This document shows, one piece after another, positions 51,017 through 60,876 of a stretch of 64,000 bases of DNA. Position 1 is the first letter of the stretch. Each line of letters opens with the position of its first letter. The notes below the pieces were generated by a model. That model was not told where the DNA came from. It saw only the letters and a program-made list of their open reading frames with translations, and ran no database searches. Location: contig CAUJCT010000034.1 of assembly GCA_963169345.1 (NCBI GenBank), positions 1 to 64,000 of the forward strand, read 5' to 3'. This DNA is from Bacteroidota bacterium. GTDB lineage: Bacteria; Bacteroidota; Bacteroidia; NS11-12g; UBA955. Made by a program: the position numbers and the translations under genes.

Positions 51017-51575
51017 CCCCTGAATTATGAACGCAAAATTCAATTAAATGTTACGTTAAACAAAATAAATTAGTCACTTCGGTTTAACTTTATTTATTTT
51101 GAATAAAAAAAGATAAATAAATTGATTTTGAATTTTTCTGATGTGATTTTGCCTGAATTAATGAAGTCTATATAAATTTATGACTCTTTTATTTCAAAAT
51201 AAAGTTTAAGCGAATGCCGATTGATCTGTTAGTTTAGATATTCCAAACTTAGAAATTTAACAAAACATTAATGGAAGCGGATGTGCGGGTTGAGTCCACG
51301 AACGCGTAGAATTTAAATCATGGCAGCCACGAGCAGGTTGGATATGCAGCGACAAAGCCATGATTGAAATTTTGGTTCGTGGTGGCCTTTTTTTGCTTAC
51401 TTTTATTTGCCATAAAAAAAAGTAAGTGCCACGCCTGCGGCATGAGCAGGCAAATTAGATAATAAGTATTTTTTAAATCATAATTGATGGAATTGGTTTT
51501 CTTCACGCATGTTTCGCAGAAACATTTATAAGTATAAAATTATATGCTCAGTGAAAATTTCATAAATTCGCAGCT
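51017..51575. other. 559-base divergent spacer with structured repeat copy 2
   Basis: Divergent spacer between the vWA-like gene and the peptidase. About 255 bases of AT-rich DNA, then copy 2 (51272-51450), then about 125 bases leading to the peptidase start. No gene seen. Confidence 0.6.
51272..51450 (+). repeat. Structured intergenic repeat, copy 2
   Basis: Same order of arms as copy 1 without the 72-base insert. The last-but-one hairpin reads CTTACTTTTATTT-GCCAT-AAAAAAAAGTAAG: the closing T-A pair of copy 1 is C-G here, a compensatory change, while TATTT against AAAAA adds one mismatch. Confidence 0.88.
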
Positions 51576-53732
51576 ATGAAGAAGTTCATCGCAATTTTAT
51601 CTCTGTTTGTCATCCATTCAGCTTTTGCTCAGTTGTCCCTCGAAAATATATGGAACAGCAGAGAGTTTACGCCTAAGTTTATACCAGGTTACAGCTCTTT
51701 GAACGATGGGCAATCCTACTGTCAGCTCGACCTTAATCCGGATAAATCCAGAGCCTGCAACCGCTACGACTTCAAAACGGGAAACAAACTCAGTACCATC
51801 TTCAGTACAGATAAAATATTGGTTGATTCAGCTCCGATTGTTATCGAATCGTATACTCTAAGTCAGGATGAATCAAAAGTGCTTATCACCAATGGTTTCG
51901 AATCTGTTTACAGACACAGTGGTAAAAGTAATGTGTATGTTTACGATATTAAAGCGGGTACTCTGACCAGAATTTCCAATAAAAAAATCATGTATGCGAC
52001 TCTAAGCCCTGATGCGTCGAAAGTGGCTTATGTCAGTGATAACAATTTGTTTTACTATGACCTGAAGAAAAAGAAAGATGTTCAGATTACTAAAGACGGT
52101 TTGAAAAATCAGATCATCAATGGTGCTGTCGATTGGGTGTATGAAGAAGAGTTCTCCATGAGCAGAGGATTCGAATGGAGCCCGGATGGTCAGTTTATCG
52201 CTTATTATAAATTTGATGAAACAGCTGTTCCATTCTTTAGTATGGATATTTATGGCAAATTGTATCCGAATCAAGAGGTATGGAAATACCCTAAAGCTGG
52301 AGAGCCCAACAGTAAAGTGGATGTTTATATTCATAAACTGGGCTCTAAAAAGAATGTTTTGTGCGAAACCGGTTCTCAAAACGATCAGTATTTGCCACGT
52401 ATCAAATGGATGAGTGAAAACTATCTGAGTGTACAAAGATTAAACAGATTGCAAAATACACTGGAGGTACTCAGATTCAGTTATTATTACAACAAACCAC
52501 AGGTCATCTACACAGAAACCAATAAGTGGTACTTAGAAATTGAAGACTGGAATTTTTTCACTGAAGCAGGTATGCCAATGGCTTTGTTTATCTCCGAGAA
52601 AGATGGATACAAGCATCTGTATAGCTTGAATGATAAGTTTGAAGTGAAACAAGTTACCAGTGGTAATTGGGAAGTTGATGTTTATTACGGTTCAAATGGT
52701 AAGCTTGCCTATTTCTCTTCCGGAAAAGACAAGCCTTCAGAAAGACAGATTTTCTCTGTTGATTTAGCAAGTGGTCAGGTAGTACAGTTAACCAGGGAAA
52801 CAGGTTGGCACAGTGCAAGTTTTTCGAGTACTTTCGAGTATTTTTTAGATAATGTCAGTACATTTTACAGTCCGGCAGTCTACACGCTTAAAAATGCTTC
52901 GGGAGATGTGGTCAGAACACTCGAAGACAATTCTGCATTAAAACAAAAGCTGTCAGCATTGAATCTTACCCAGCCTGAATTTGGCAGCTTTAAATCTGAA
53001 GCAGGGCATGTATTGGACTACTGGAAAATCAATCCACCCAATTTTGATTCCGGCAAACACTATCCGATTTTGTTTTTTGTATATGGTGGTCCGGGATATC
53101 AAACTGTGAAAAACCAGTGGGGAGGCGCCAATTATCTCTGGTATCAGTATATGGCAACAAAAGGTTATGTTGTGATTTCCATTGATAACAGAGGCAGCGG
53201 TGGGAGAGGTGAGCAATTCAAAAAAATGACCTACCTGCAACTTGGGAAATACGAAACAGAAGATTATATATTTGGTGCTAAATATTTTGGAGCACAATCC
53301 TGGGCAGACAAATCCAGAATTGGTATTTTTGGCTGGAGTTACGGCGGTTTTATGGCAAGCAATTGTATCACTAAAGGTGCCGACTATTTTAAAACCGCTG
53401 TTGCAGTAGCACCTGTTACCAACTGGAGATTTTATGATAACATTTACACTGAGCGGTACATGCGTACACCTCAGGAAAATCCGGCTGGTTACGACGATAA
53501 TTCACCTTTGCGTCATGTTTCCAAAATCAAAGGCCATTACCTCATTATTCACGGAACAGCTGATGATAATGTTCATTTTCAGAATGCAGCCGAAATGGTG
53601 AAGGCTATGAATGACCAGAATATTCCTTATGATGCGGAATATTATCCCAACAAAAATCACGGAATCGCCGGAGGCAAAACGAGATTGCATCTCTTTACCA
53701 AGATTTCAGGGTTTTTGCTTGAAAATTTATAA
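51576..53732 (+). CDS. Dipeptidyl peptidase IV (family S9)
   Basis: 718 residues. Signal peptide MKKFIAILSLFVIHSAFAQ, beta-propeller (about 40-460) and alpha/beta-hydrolase domain (about 470-718). Catalytic triad S588 (GWSYGG), D663 (HGTADDNVHF) and H695 (NKNHGI). The double-Glu motif DWVYEEEF (in the propeller), which binds the substrate amino terminus, marks it as DPP IV rather than an acyl-aminoacyl peptidase. It removes Xaa-Pro dipeptides from peptides in the periplasm or outside. It starts 125 bp after structured repeat copy 2 and converges with the caspase-like gene (7 bp between stops). Confidence 0.93.
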   Translation: MKKFIAILSLFVIHSAFAQLSLENIWNSREFTPKFIPGYSSLNDGQSYCQLDLNPDKSRACNRYDFKTGNKLSTIFSTDKILVDSAPIVIESYTLSQDESKVLITNGFESVYRHSGKSNVYVYDIKAGTLTRISNKKIMYATLSPDASKVAYVSDNNLFYYDLKKKKDVQITKDGLKNQIINGAVDWVYEEEFSMSRGFEWSPDGQFIAYYKFDETAVPFFSMDIYGKLYPNQEVWKYPKAGEPNSKVDVYIHKLGSKKNVLCETGSQNDQYLPRIKWMSENYLSVQRLNRLQNTLEVLRFSYYYNKPQVIYTETNKWYLEIEDWNFFTEAGMPMALFISEKDGYKHLYSLNDKFEVKQVTSGNWEVDVYYGSNGKLAYFSSGKDKPSERQIFSVDLASGQVVQLTRETGWHSASFSSTFEYFLDNVSTFYSPAVYTLKNASGDVVRTLEDNSALKQKLSALNLTQPEFGSFKSEAGHVLDYWKINPPNFDSGKHYPILFFVYGGPGYQTVKNQWGGANYLWYQYMATKGYVVISIDNRGSGGRGEQFKKMTYLQLGKYETEDYIFGAKYFGAQSWADKSRIGIFGWSYGGFMASNCITKGADYFKTAVAVAPVTNWRFYDNIYTERYMRTPQENPAGYDDNSPLRHVSKIKGHYLIIHGTADDNVHFQNAAEMVKAMNDQNIPYDAEYYPNKNHGIAGGKTRLHLFTKISGFLLENL

Positions 53733-53739
53733 TTAGAGC

Positions 53740-54318
53740 TTACTGATAAACCATTACAAACTGAAGTTCTTTCATCAGTTTGCCGTAGTAGTTTTTCATG
53801 TGTTTTTCGATGATGTGCATTTGTTTGTAATACTGGCACATCTCGAAGTACAGCACGTCAAACAGCGTTGAACTGACAAATGGCACTTCCTTTTTGAATC
53901 CTGAAACACAGATTGCACCGGTTTTATTCAGAAATTTTTTAATCTGACGTCTGTCGATATTCAGCGTTTCACAACTACCCAGGTGTAAGATTTTATTGTG
54001 CAGTTTATTCTCAGCCATTTCGGCTAATTCGTCCAGAGAAAGGATATTTTTAGGGCTCAGTTTAAGTCCGTTAGGCACACCGTGAAAGGCTAAATAAAAA
54101 ATACTGAACTGGTTGTAACGGCGTTTTGAATACTCTTCAATGCGATTTCTCAGTTCTTCGGAAGTGCTGCAGTGGCGGTGTATGTATTGAATTTTAGTGC
54201 CGCTTGCAGTTTCCATAAATCTCAGGGCATTTTCAATAGTGTCCTTCTGACGCAGATCCGGATGCCAATCTCCTTCTATACAGAATATTTGTTTGGCATA
54301 AGAACTGGCTGTTTTCAT
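53740..54318 (-). CDS. Small caspase-fold (CHAT-like) protein
   Basis: 192 residues, no signal peptide, so presumably cytoplasmic. IFCIEGDWHPDLRQKDTIENALRFME is the first strand/helix; then FSIFYLAFHGVPNGLKL gives the caspase-type His (H79, hydrophobic strand followed by HG) and KILHLGSCETLN gives the Cys (C116, strand followed by GSC). The 37-residue spacing and the order are those of CHAT/caspase-like peptidases. I think a Bacteroidetes domain of unknown function (possibly DUF6642) covers this protein, but cannot verify it. The C-terminus is a helix-rich tail (MCQYYKQMHIIEKHMKNYYGKL). It is divergent from the giant PKD gene with 104 bp between the starts. Confidence 0.7.
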   Translation of the reverse strand: MKTASSYAKQIFCIEGDWHPDLRQKDTIENALRFMETASGTKIQYIHRHCSTSEELRNRIEEYSKRRYNQFSIFYLAFHGVPNGLKLSPKNILSLDELAEMAENKLHNKILHLGSCETLNIDRRQIKKFLNKTGAICVSGFKKEVPFVSSTLFDVLYFEMCQYYKQMHIIEKHMKNYYGKLMKELQFVMVYQ

Positions 54319-54339
54319 TTGTCGATTTTGTTAAATTAA

Positions 54340-54372
54340 TTTGCTGTTTTTAAGTGTTTTTACTTATATTTG
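54340..54372 (+). promoter_or_regulatory. Promoter of the giant PKD protein gene
   Basis: TTTG (54340-54343), 21-nt spacer, TATATTTG (54365-54372); leader about 45 nt. It lies in the 104-bp spacer shared with the divergent caspase-like gene. Confidence 0.6.
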
Positions 54373-54422
54373 ACAAAAATAGCGCTTTTTTAAGAGAAAT
54401 CCACAATAAACCCACATTTTGA

Positions 54423-57400
54423 ATGATTAGAAAATTACTGTTTGTCGTCATTTTAATTTTGATAAATCCTTGTAAATCAGACGCTCAAGGTACTGCAGGG
54501 AAGGATTTTTGGGTGGCATTTATGGCTCAGGACTGGGGTTGTTATTACAACCAGTATTATTATAATAACGATACTGCCGAGTTGTTTTTATCTTCACAAT
54601 ATGCTGCAAATGTTAAAATTAAGGCTCCGGGACAGAACTATCAGACTACAATCACTTTAGTGCCTAATATTACCACTATGGTGCGTTTACCTCGTGAGGT
54701 TGTTTGTCGTTATTCGGATTCCGTAACTACCAATGGGGTAAATATTACTGCCGATACCATCATCAATGTATATGCAGTTAACCGATACTGGTGGTCGAAA
54801 GGCGCTACTGTTGTCATTCCTACTACTTCGATAGTCAACTCACCTGAGTATTTTATCACTACCCAGGCTGATGCCGCCAACTGGAACTGGGGATGGTATT
54901 GCAATGGTAAAAATATTCAGTCACCTGAGTTTACCATAGTTGGTATTGCCGATTCTTCAGTCATAGAAATAGTGCCCACGGGGGCCTCGTCGCGGAACAG
55001 TCCTGCCGGAGTACCTTTCCAGATTACTCTCAAAAAAGGCCAGACTTTCCAGTATATGACAACGGATTTGGACTTAACCGGAAGTATAGTCAGATCAAAA
55101 TACCCACAATCCAAATTTTCTGTTTTTGCCGGAAACAGGCAAGCATATACAAACAGACAAGTCAATAATCAAACCTGTTACAGCAGTTGGGATCACATAT
55201 ACGAACAGATGATGCCAACTGTCAACTGGGGACAGAACTATACAGCCTTACCATTTAAAAATAACACAAGGGGATATACACTTAAAGTCGTAGCAGCCGA
55301 AAATCAAACAAATATTTACATCAATGGATTGTATACAACTCAATTGAGTCAAGGTGAATATTATACCCATCAGGTATACACCGATACATTGATTAGAGTG
55401 ACTTCCAATAACAGAATATCTGTAGCTCAGTTTACTCTGGGAGGTGGTTATAGTGGAGGGGCTTGTCAAAATCACCCTACTAAAAACTGGATAGGTGACC
55501 CGGCCATGGTGATGTTGTTCCCTGATGAGCAATTTGGTACTTCTGCAACCGTTAACACAGTTTCTCAAACTCCATGGTGGTGGTGGTGGAACAATTGGTG
55601 GTGGCAACAGAATTCGCCTGAGCACTACATCAATGTAATGACTAAGTCGGTTGACACAAGCTATTTCTACTGGAATAATAAAAAGTTACCTGTTAATGCC
55701 TGGAAAACAGCCCCGAACTTCACCAATTACCACTTCGCACAAATTCAAATTGACACCGGAAGTCACCATATTCGCAGTACCAAAGGCTTCTTGTCTTATG
55801 TCTATGGATACGGCTGGTTCGAAGGTTATGCTTATGCGGCTGCCGCAAATTTTAAACCTATTCAGAATAATTTTCTAATTGTCAATGCTCAATGTAAGCG
55901 TGATACAGTTAGGTTTCAGGCTATACAAAATGACAGTTTCCGAAACTATTCCTGGGATTTTGGGGATGGCTATACCGATACTGGTGCAAAAGTCAAACAT
56001 AAATACAGAGATACGGGATGGTACGACGTTAAGATGGTGGCACGGCATATTAGAACCAATGCCTATGATACCGTAAAGAAAACGCTGTATGTTGCAGATA
56101 CTAAAATAAAATCGCTCTTTGGTGCCGATACCGCTATTTGTGGTAAGGTAGATATGGTTGTCATTTCAAAAGGTTTTTATATAGATAACGAGTATTCCTG
56201 GAATGACGGACACCCCGTTTATTATCGGGCTATTAAGCAACCCGGCATATACTGGCTGGATGTTAAGGAAAGAAATGGTTGCGTTTTCAGAGATTCATTA
56301 ATCGTTACCAACTCCACTATTCCGTTTGCTAATTTTACTCAATCTCACGAACAGTTCTGTCTGAACAGAAATGTGGATGTGCAATTTAACAATCACTCCA
56401 CTTATAAAGACAGTATCAAACAATTTCGCTGGGATTTAGGCGATACAGTTATCTATACCACCGATACCAATACGACAGTTACCCATAGGTTTAAAAAGGC
56501 TAATATGTTCCCTATCGTCCTTACAGCAGAAACTAAATTTGGCTGCAAGCATGATACATTTATGGTGGTAGATGTTTTGCCTTCTCCTAAATCTAAATTT
56601 ATTTTCACTAAGAAAGATACCTGTTTCAATACAAACGGCATTCAGGTTAAAAACAATACAGTGCCTCTTAAAAACGAACTGAAACGCTACAAGTGGTATT
56701 TCACGGAAGGCTTTGTACAAAGTAACAGCGACCCGGGACCTCGTTCTTATACAGCTACAGGTAAGTATAAAGTGATGCTCATTTACGAGTATAATAATGG
56801 CTGTATAGATACCTCGGTTCAAAATGTGAACATATTGGCTAATCCTAAAGCCGGATTTACTTTCCCTAATGCTACATACTGCTCTTTAGATTCTATTCCT
56901 TTCCAAAGTACAACAACAGGTAATGGCCGTCCTTTTAATTTTACATGGAATTGGGGTGATAATACAACATCTGTTGATTCAAGCGCTAAAAAAGCATTTA
57001 CGAAAATAGGCAATACCTCTGTAAAACTTCAGGTAATCGATAAATTTGGATGCAAAGACAGTATCATTAAATCCTTATTTGTAAATGAAACACCAATAGT
57101 AGATTTTACTATTGATAATGATACGCAATGTTTCAATGGACATAACTTCAATTTTGTCAATAGTACCAAATTTGGAGGTGGTTCTCTCAATTATATATGG
57201 ACTCTTGGAGATGGCAATACGAGTACCGATAGCAATGTTTTGAATAAAACTTATGCTAAAGACTCAAGCTATACAATTAAACTGGCCACTACAACCAGTG
57301 TCGGCTGTAATGCCTCCAGAACGCGTTCTGTTTATCTTGGCGGTTATCCAAATGTTCAATTTGCGGTCAATAAAGATACTCAGTGTTTCAAAAGCAATGC

Positions 57401-60400
57401 CTTCACTTTTACCAATTCTTCTACTATTAAAAGAGGTTCATTGCAGTCTTATGTATGGAGTTTTGGCAACAGCGATACCAGCCACAAAATATCCATTAAC
57501 AATTACAGATACAGCAGTGAAGATACATTTAATGTTCAACTGATAGGCATATCCAATCTAGGTTGTTCAGATACATTCTCTAAGTCGGTTGTGACTTTTG
57601 CTCAGGGAAAATCTGTTTTCAGTACTGCCTCTTCAGCTCAGTGTAAAGACCAGAACGGTTTTGCATTTACCAATTCTTCCAGTATTAAATATGGTAATAT
57701 CACCTATCAATGGAGCTTTGGAGATAATACCAGTTCCGGCGTCCAAAATCCTTTTAAAACTTATAACAGTCCCGGTGTCTATCAGGTTCGTCTCATATCC
57801 ACCAGCAACCACAATTGCAAGGATACTATGACTCTTCCTGTAACCGTTTACGCTAGTCCTGTTGCTTCTTTTAATATCAATAACGACAAACAGTGTTTTA
57901 GAAATAACAGATTTGTTTTCAGCTCTAGTTCCACCATTTCTCAGGGAAGTATTTCCAGATTCGACTGGAACCTGGGTGATAATTCGATAGATTCCGGTTC
58001 TAATATCGTAAAGCAATATTCAATTGAAGATTCTCTTCAGGTCAGGTTAATTGTTACATCCGATAATGGATGTAAAGATACCATTCTTAAAAATGTGGTG
58101 ATTCATCCACAACCAAAAGCTGCCTTTAATGTTAACAATGATATTCAGTGTTTCAAACAACAGAAATTTGTTCTTACCAATAAAACCAGTATTAAAGAAG
58201 GCGCCCTGACTTATAATTGGTCTTTTGGAGACGCAAGCAGCTCTAACGATACCAATATTGTTAAAACTTATCTTAAAGATTCTGTTTACAATGTGCGTTT
58301 AATCAGCAGCAGTTCAAATAACTGCAGAGACACCGTTTATAAAACACTTACATTGAATCCTAGTCCGAATGCCAAATTCATTATCGACAAGGATACACAG
58401 TGTTTCAGGGGTAATGTTTTCAATTTTACCAACCAAAGCAATACTCCAAGGTCTGTCATTACTTCATACGAGTGGAATATGGATGATGGCAAAACATTCT
58501 TTACTCCGGGCGTTTCTAATTACACATTCTTATTGGAGGATACATTTAAGGTTTCACTGGTAGTTACTAATAACAAGGCTTGTACTGATACTCTAATAAA
58601 ACCTGCAGTTACATTTGCCCAACCTGTAGTAAGCTTTACTGTTCCGAATGACAGTCAGTGCTGGCAAAAGAACTACTTTGTTATCAATAACAAAACAAAA
58701 CTTAAGTACGGCACACTTAAGAATTCATGGGACTTTGGAGATAATACCAAATCAACAGAATTTGTACCAAGTACTAAAAAATATCCGAATAAATCTGCTT
58801 CCTATACTATAAAGTACAAAGCTGTGAGTGATCATGGTTGCTCAGATTCGGCCAGTCACCGTATCGTATTGCTCGAACGTCCTGTATCCGACTTCAGTAT
58901 CAACGATTCTATTCAGTGTTTCAGAAGTCACCAGTTCAGTTTTGCCAACACAACCAACTTTAGTGCCATGAGTACTTTAAGTTACTGGTGGGAATATGGC
59001 AATGGTAACAAACACACTGGATTTGCCCCGCAGAACGCTACTTATAGTACACCAGACAAATACAATGTTCAACTGGTGTCCTATTCATCATTGACCAACT
59101 GTTACGATACAGCCATTAAGATAGTCATTCCGGCACCTCATGCCAATGTGAATTTTGCAATGAACAATGACTCTCAGTGTTTCAGATACAACAAGTTCGT
59201 TATGAATAATAGTTCAAATCTGCAGTTTGGAACTATGAAATACAACTGGCAATTTGGAGATAACACATCTGATACTGCCCGCAACCCGATTAAGTCATAT
59301 AAGAATGAGGGTTCGTATACAATTAAACTGGTTATAACAACCAATTACGATTGTGCAGACTCAAGTACAAAAGGCATTGGCTTCTTTGCTACTCCTAAAG
59401 CTGCCTTTGCAATTAATGACAGTTTGCAATGTCTCAATGCACAGTCATTTAATTTTACCGATCAGACACAACTTAACAGAGGTACATATACAGCTTCATG
59501 GGCATTTGATGATAACACAAGCGCCGGTGGATTGACAGTCAGCAATAAGCAATTCAACACCGCTGACTGGCATATAGCACAGTTGTCTGTAATAACCGAT
59601 AAGCTTTGTGTAGACACCGTTCAAAGACGAGTTTACCTTGAAAATAACAAGAATTCTACTATAGTCTTCAACGAGGATGATTCTCAATGTCTGAGAGGCA
59701 ATGTCTTTAGTTTCAAAAATCAAAACAACAATTCTAAAGTAAGCTTCGTAAGCAGTCAGTGGGTTTATGGTGATGGTCAGCAATCCAATCTGGCATTACC
59801 TGCTACAATGAGTTTCGTTAAAGATGGTAAATTCAAAGTAATGCTGGCTACAGTTTCAGCTTTAGGATGTAATGATACTGCATACGCTGATATTATAGTA
59901 CATCCGCACCCTGTTACCCAGTTCAGCGCTGATGTGGTTTGTTATCCTGAGCCTGTTGTATTTAAAAATACTTCTTCTATTAGTTCAGGTACTATCGACC
60001 AGTTTATTTGGGATTTGAGTGATGGAGCACAATACCTCAACCAGTACCCTTCTCATAAGTTTAGTTCTTCCGGTTCGTATAATGTGCGCCTGCAAACTGT
60101 TTCCAATTATGGTTGTCGCGATACTTTATTTATCAATTCAGCTGCAGTTGTAAGGGAAAAACCAAAAGCTTTCTTTACGTTTGATGTTCTGCCGGCTTTA
60201 CAGCAAGACCAAACCAGATTGCAAATGAACAATCAGTCTTCTTCCAGTTCTACGCGATTTAACTGGGATTTCGGCAATGCAAGCAGCAGTACAGACAGAG
60301 ACCCAATAGCGTACTATCAGGATACCGGACGCTGGGGCATTACTTTGGTAGCTTTCTCAAGTGAAGGTTGTTCGGATACATTCACAGTCAATACCGGTCG

Positions 60401-60689
60401 TATAGTGCCAGATTTTGTATACTATCTGCCGTCCGCTTTCAGTCCTAATGGTGATATACACAATCCGCTATACAAAGGTTATGGTACTTTGTTTGCTTTC
60501 AAATTCAAAATGGAAATTTTCAATCGCTGGGGTGAGAAACTTTGGGAAACCGAAGACATCAATCAGGGTTGGGATGGTTACTATGAAGGCGAATTATGTA
60601 TGGAAGGTGCCTACTTGTGCCGCGTTCAGATTGTGCCGTTTAAAGGACCAATGCAGTATTTCGAACAAATGTTTGTACTGTTGAGATAA
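54423..60689 (+). CDS. Giant T9SS type B cargo with IgGFc-binding domain and PKD repeats
   Basis: 2088 residues. Signal peptide MIRKLLFVVILILINPCKSDAQ, an IgGFc-binding N-terminal-like domain (about 25-470; GKDFWVAFMAQDW, IINVYAVNRYWWSKGATVVIP, TCYSSWDHIYEQMMPTVNWG, GDPAMVMLFPDEQFG), then about 17 PKD-type beta sandwiches (about 480-1990). Eleven repeats in the middle share a signature: D-x-QC-F near the start, W.FGDN in the centre and C-x-D-T/S near the end, giving a cysteine pair per repeat. The last about 90 residues are the gliding-associated C-terminal domain (PSAFSPNGDIHN, MEIFNRWGEKLWETEDINQGWDGYYEG, FVLLR), a T9SS type B signal. Probably a surface adhesin or fibre. Confidence 0.9.
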   Translation: MIRKLLFVVILILINPCKSDAQGTAGKDFWVAFMAQDWGCYYNQYYYNNDTAELFLSSQYAANVKIKAPGQNYQTTITLVPNITTMVRLPREVVCRYSDSVTTNGVNITADTIINVYAVNRYWWSKGATVVIPTTSIVNSPEYFITTQADAANWNWGWYCNGKNIQSPEFTIVGIADSSVIEIVPTGASSRNSPAGVPFQITLKKGQTFQYMTTDLDLTGSIVRSKYPQSKFSVFAGNRQAYTNRQVNNQTCYSSWDHIYEQMMPTVNWGQNYTALPFKNNTRGYTLKVVAAENQTNIYINGLYTTQLSQGEYYTHQVYTDTLIRVTSNNRISVAQFTLGGGYSGGACQNHPTKNWIGDPAMVMLFPDEQFGTSATVNTVSQTPWWWWWNNWWWQQNSPEHYINVMTKSVDTSYFYWNNKKLPVNAWKTAPNFTNYHFAQIQIDTGSHHIRSTKGFLSYVYGYGWFEGYAYAAAANFKPIQNNFLIVNAQCKRDTVRFQAIQNDSFRNYSWDFGDGYTDTGAKVKHKYRDTGWYDVKMVARHIRTNAYDTVKKTLYVADTKIKSLFGADTAICGKVDMVVISKGFYIDNEYSWNDGHPVYYRAIKQPGIYWLDVKERNGCVFRDSLIVTNSTIPFANFTQSHEQFCLNRNVDVQFNNHSTYKDSIKQFRWDLGDTVIYTTDTNTTVTHRFKKANMFPIVLTAETKFGCKHDTFMVVDVLPSPKSKFIFTKKDTCFNTNGIQVKNNTVPLKNELKRYKWYFTEGFVQSNSDPGPRSYTATGKYKVMLIYEYNNGCIDTSVQNVNILANPKAGFTFPNATYCSLDSIPFQSTTTGNGRPFNFTWNWGDNTTSVDSSAKKAFTKIGNTSVKLQVIDKFGCKDSIIKSLFVNETPIVDFTIDNDTQCFNGHNFNFVNSTKFGGGSLNYIWTLGDGNTSTDSNVLNKTYAKDSSYTIKLATTTSVGCNASRTRSVYLGGYPNVQFAVNKDTQCFKSNAFTFTNSSTIKRGSLQSYVWSFGNSDTSHKISINNYRYSSEDTFNVQLIGISNLGCSDTFSKSVVTFAQGKSVFSTASSAQCKDQNGFAFTNSSSIKYGNITYQWSFGDNTSSGVQNPFKTYNSPGVYQVRLISTSNHNCKDTMTLPVTVYASPVASFNINNDKQCFRNNRFVFSSSSTISQGSISRFDWNLGDNSIDSGSNIVKQYSIEDSLQVRLIVTSDNGCKDTILKNVVIHPQPKAAFNVNNDIQCFKQQKFVLTNKTSIKEGALTYNWSFGDASSSNDTNIVKTYLKDSVYNVRLISSSSNNCRDTVYKTLTLNPSPNAKFIIDKDTQCFRGNVFNFTNQSNTPRSVITSYEWNMDDGKTFFTPGVSNYTFLLEDTFKVSLVVTNNKACTDTLIKPAVTFAQPVVSFTVPNDSQCWQKNYFVINNKTKLKYGTLKNSWDFGDNTKSTEFVPSTKKYPNKSASYTIKYKAVSDHGCSDSASHRIVLLERPVSDFSINDSIQCFRSHQFSFANTTNFSAMSTLSYWWEYGNGNKHTGFAPQNATYSTPDKYNVQLVSYSSLTNCYDTAIKIVIPAPHANVNFAMNNDSQCFRYNKFVMNNSSNLQFGTMKYNWQFGDNTSDTARNPIKSYKNEGSYTIKLVITTNYDCADSSTKGIGFFATPKAAFAINDSLQCLNAQSFNFTDQTQLNRGTYTASWAFDDNTSAGGLTVSNKQFNTADWHIAQLSVITDKLCVDTVQRRVYLENNKNSTIVFNEDDSQCLRGNVFSFKNQNNNSKVSFVSSQWVYGDGQQSNLALPATMSFVKDGKFKVMLATVSALGCNDTAYADIIVHPHPVTQFSADVVCYPEPVVFKNTSSISSGTIDQFIWDLSDGAQYLNQYPSHKFSSSGSYNVRLQTVSNYGCRDTLFINSAAVVREKPKAFFTFDVLPALQQDQTRLQMNNQSSSSSTRFNWDFGNASSSTDRDPIAYYQDTGRWGITLVAFSSEGCSDTFTVNTGRIVPDFVYYLPSAFSPNGDIHNPLYKGYGTLFAFKFKMEIFNRWGEKLWETEDINQGWDGYYEGELCMEGAYLCRVQIVPFKGPMQYFEQMFVLLR

Positions 60690-60697
60690 CAAACAAC

Positions 60698-60726
60698 AAG
60701 AAATCATTCAATCATGGCGATTTCTT
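60698..60726 (+). terminator. Possible terminator after the PKD gene
   Basis: AAGAAATC/GATTTCTT, 8-bp stem with a 13-nt loop, followed by a weak T-rich stretch (ATTGTATTTAT). It lies 9 bp past the stop. Confidence 0.45.
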
Positions 60727-60876
60727 ATTGTATTTATCTAACGTCACCGCTTTAAATAATTTAATTGTTGTATTAACGCAATTGAGTCGTGATTCTTTGC
60801 TGAGTTGAAATTCTTTTGTACTTTTGATTGGAATTTAAAGCTCTAAGAAAGATTGGCTTTAAATACGAAATCATTT

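Noticed and set aside
51318-51506. 62-codon minus-strand frame inside structured repeat copy 2
   Set aside because: Copy 1 carries a shifted frame and an insert, so the coding potential is not conserved while the stems are.
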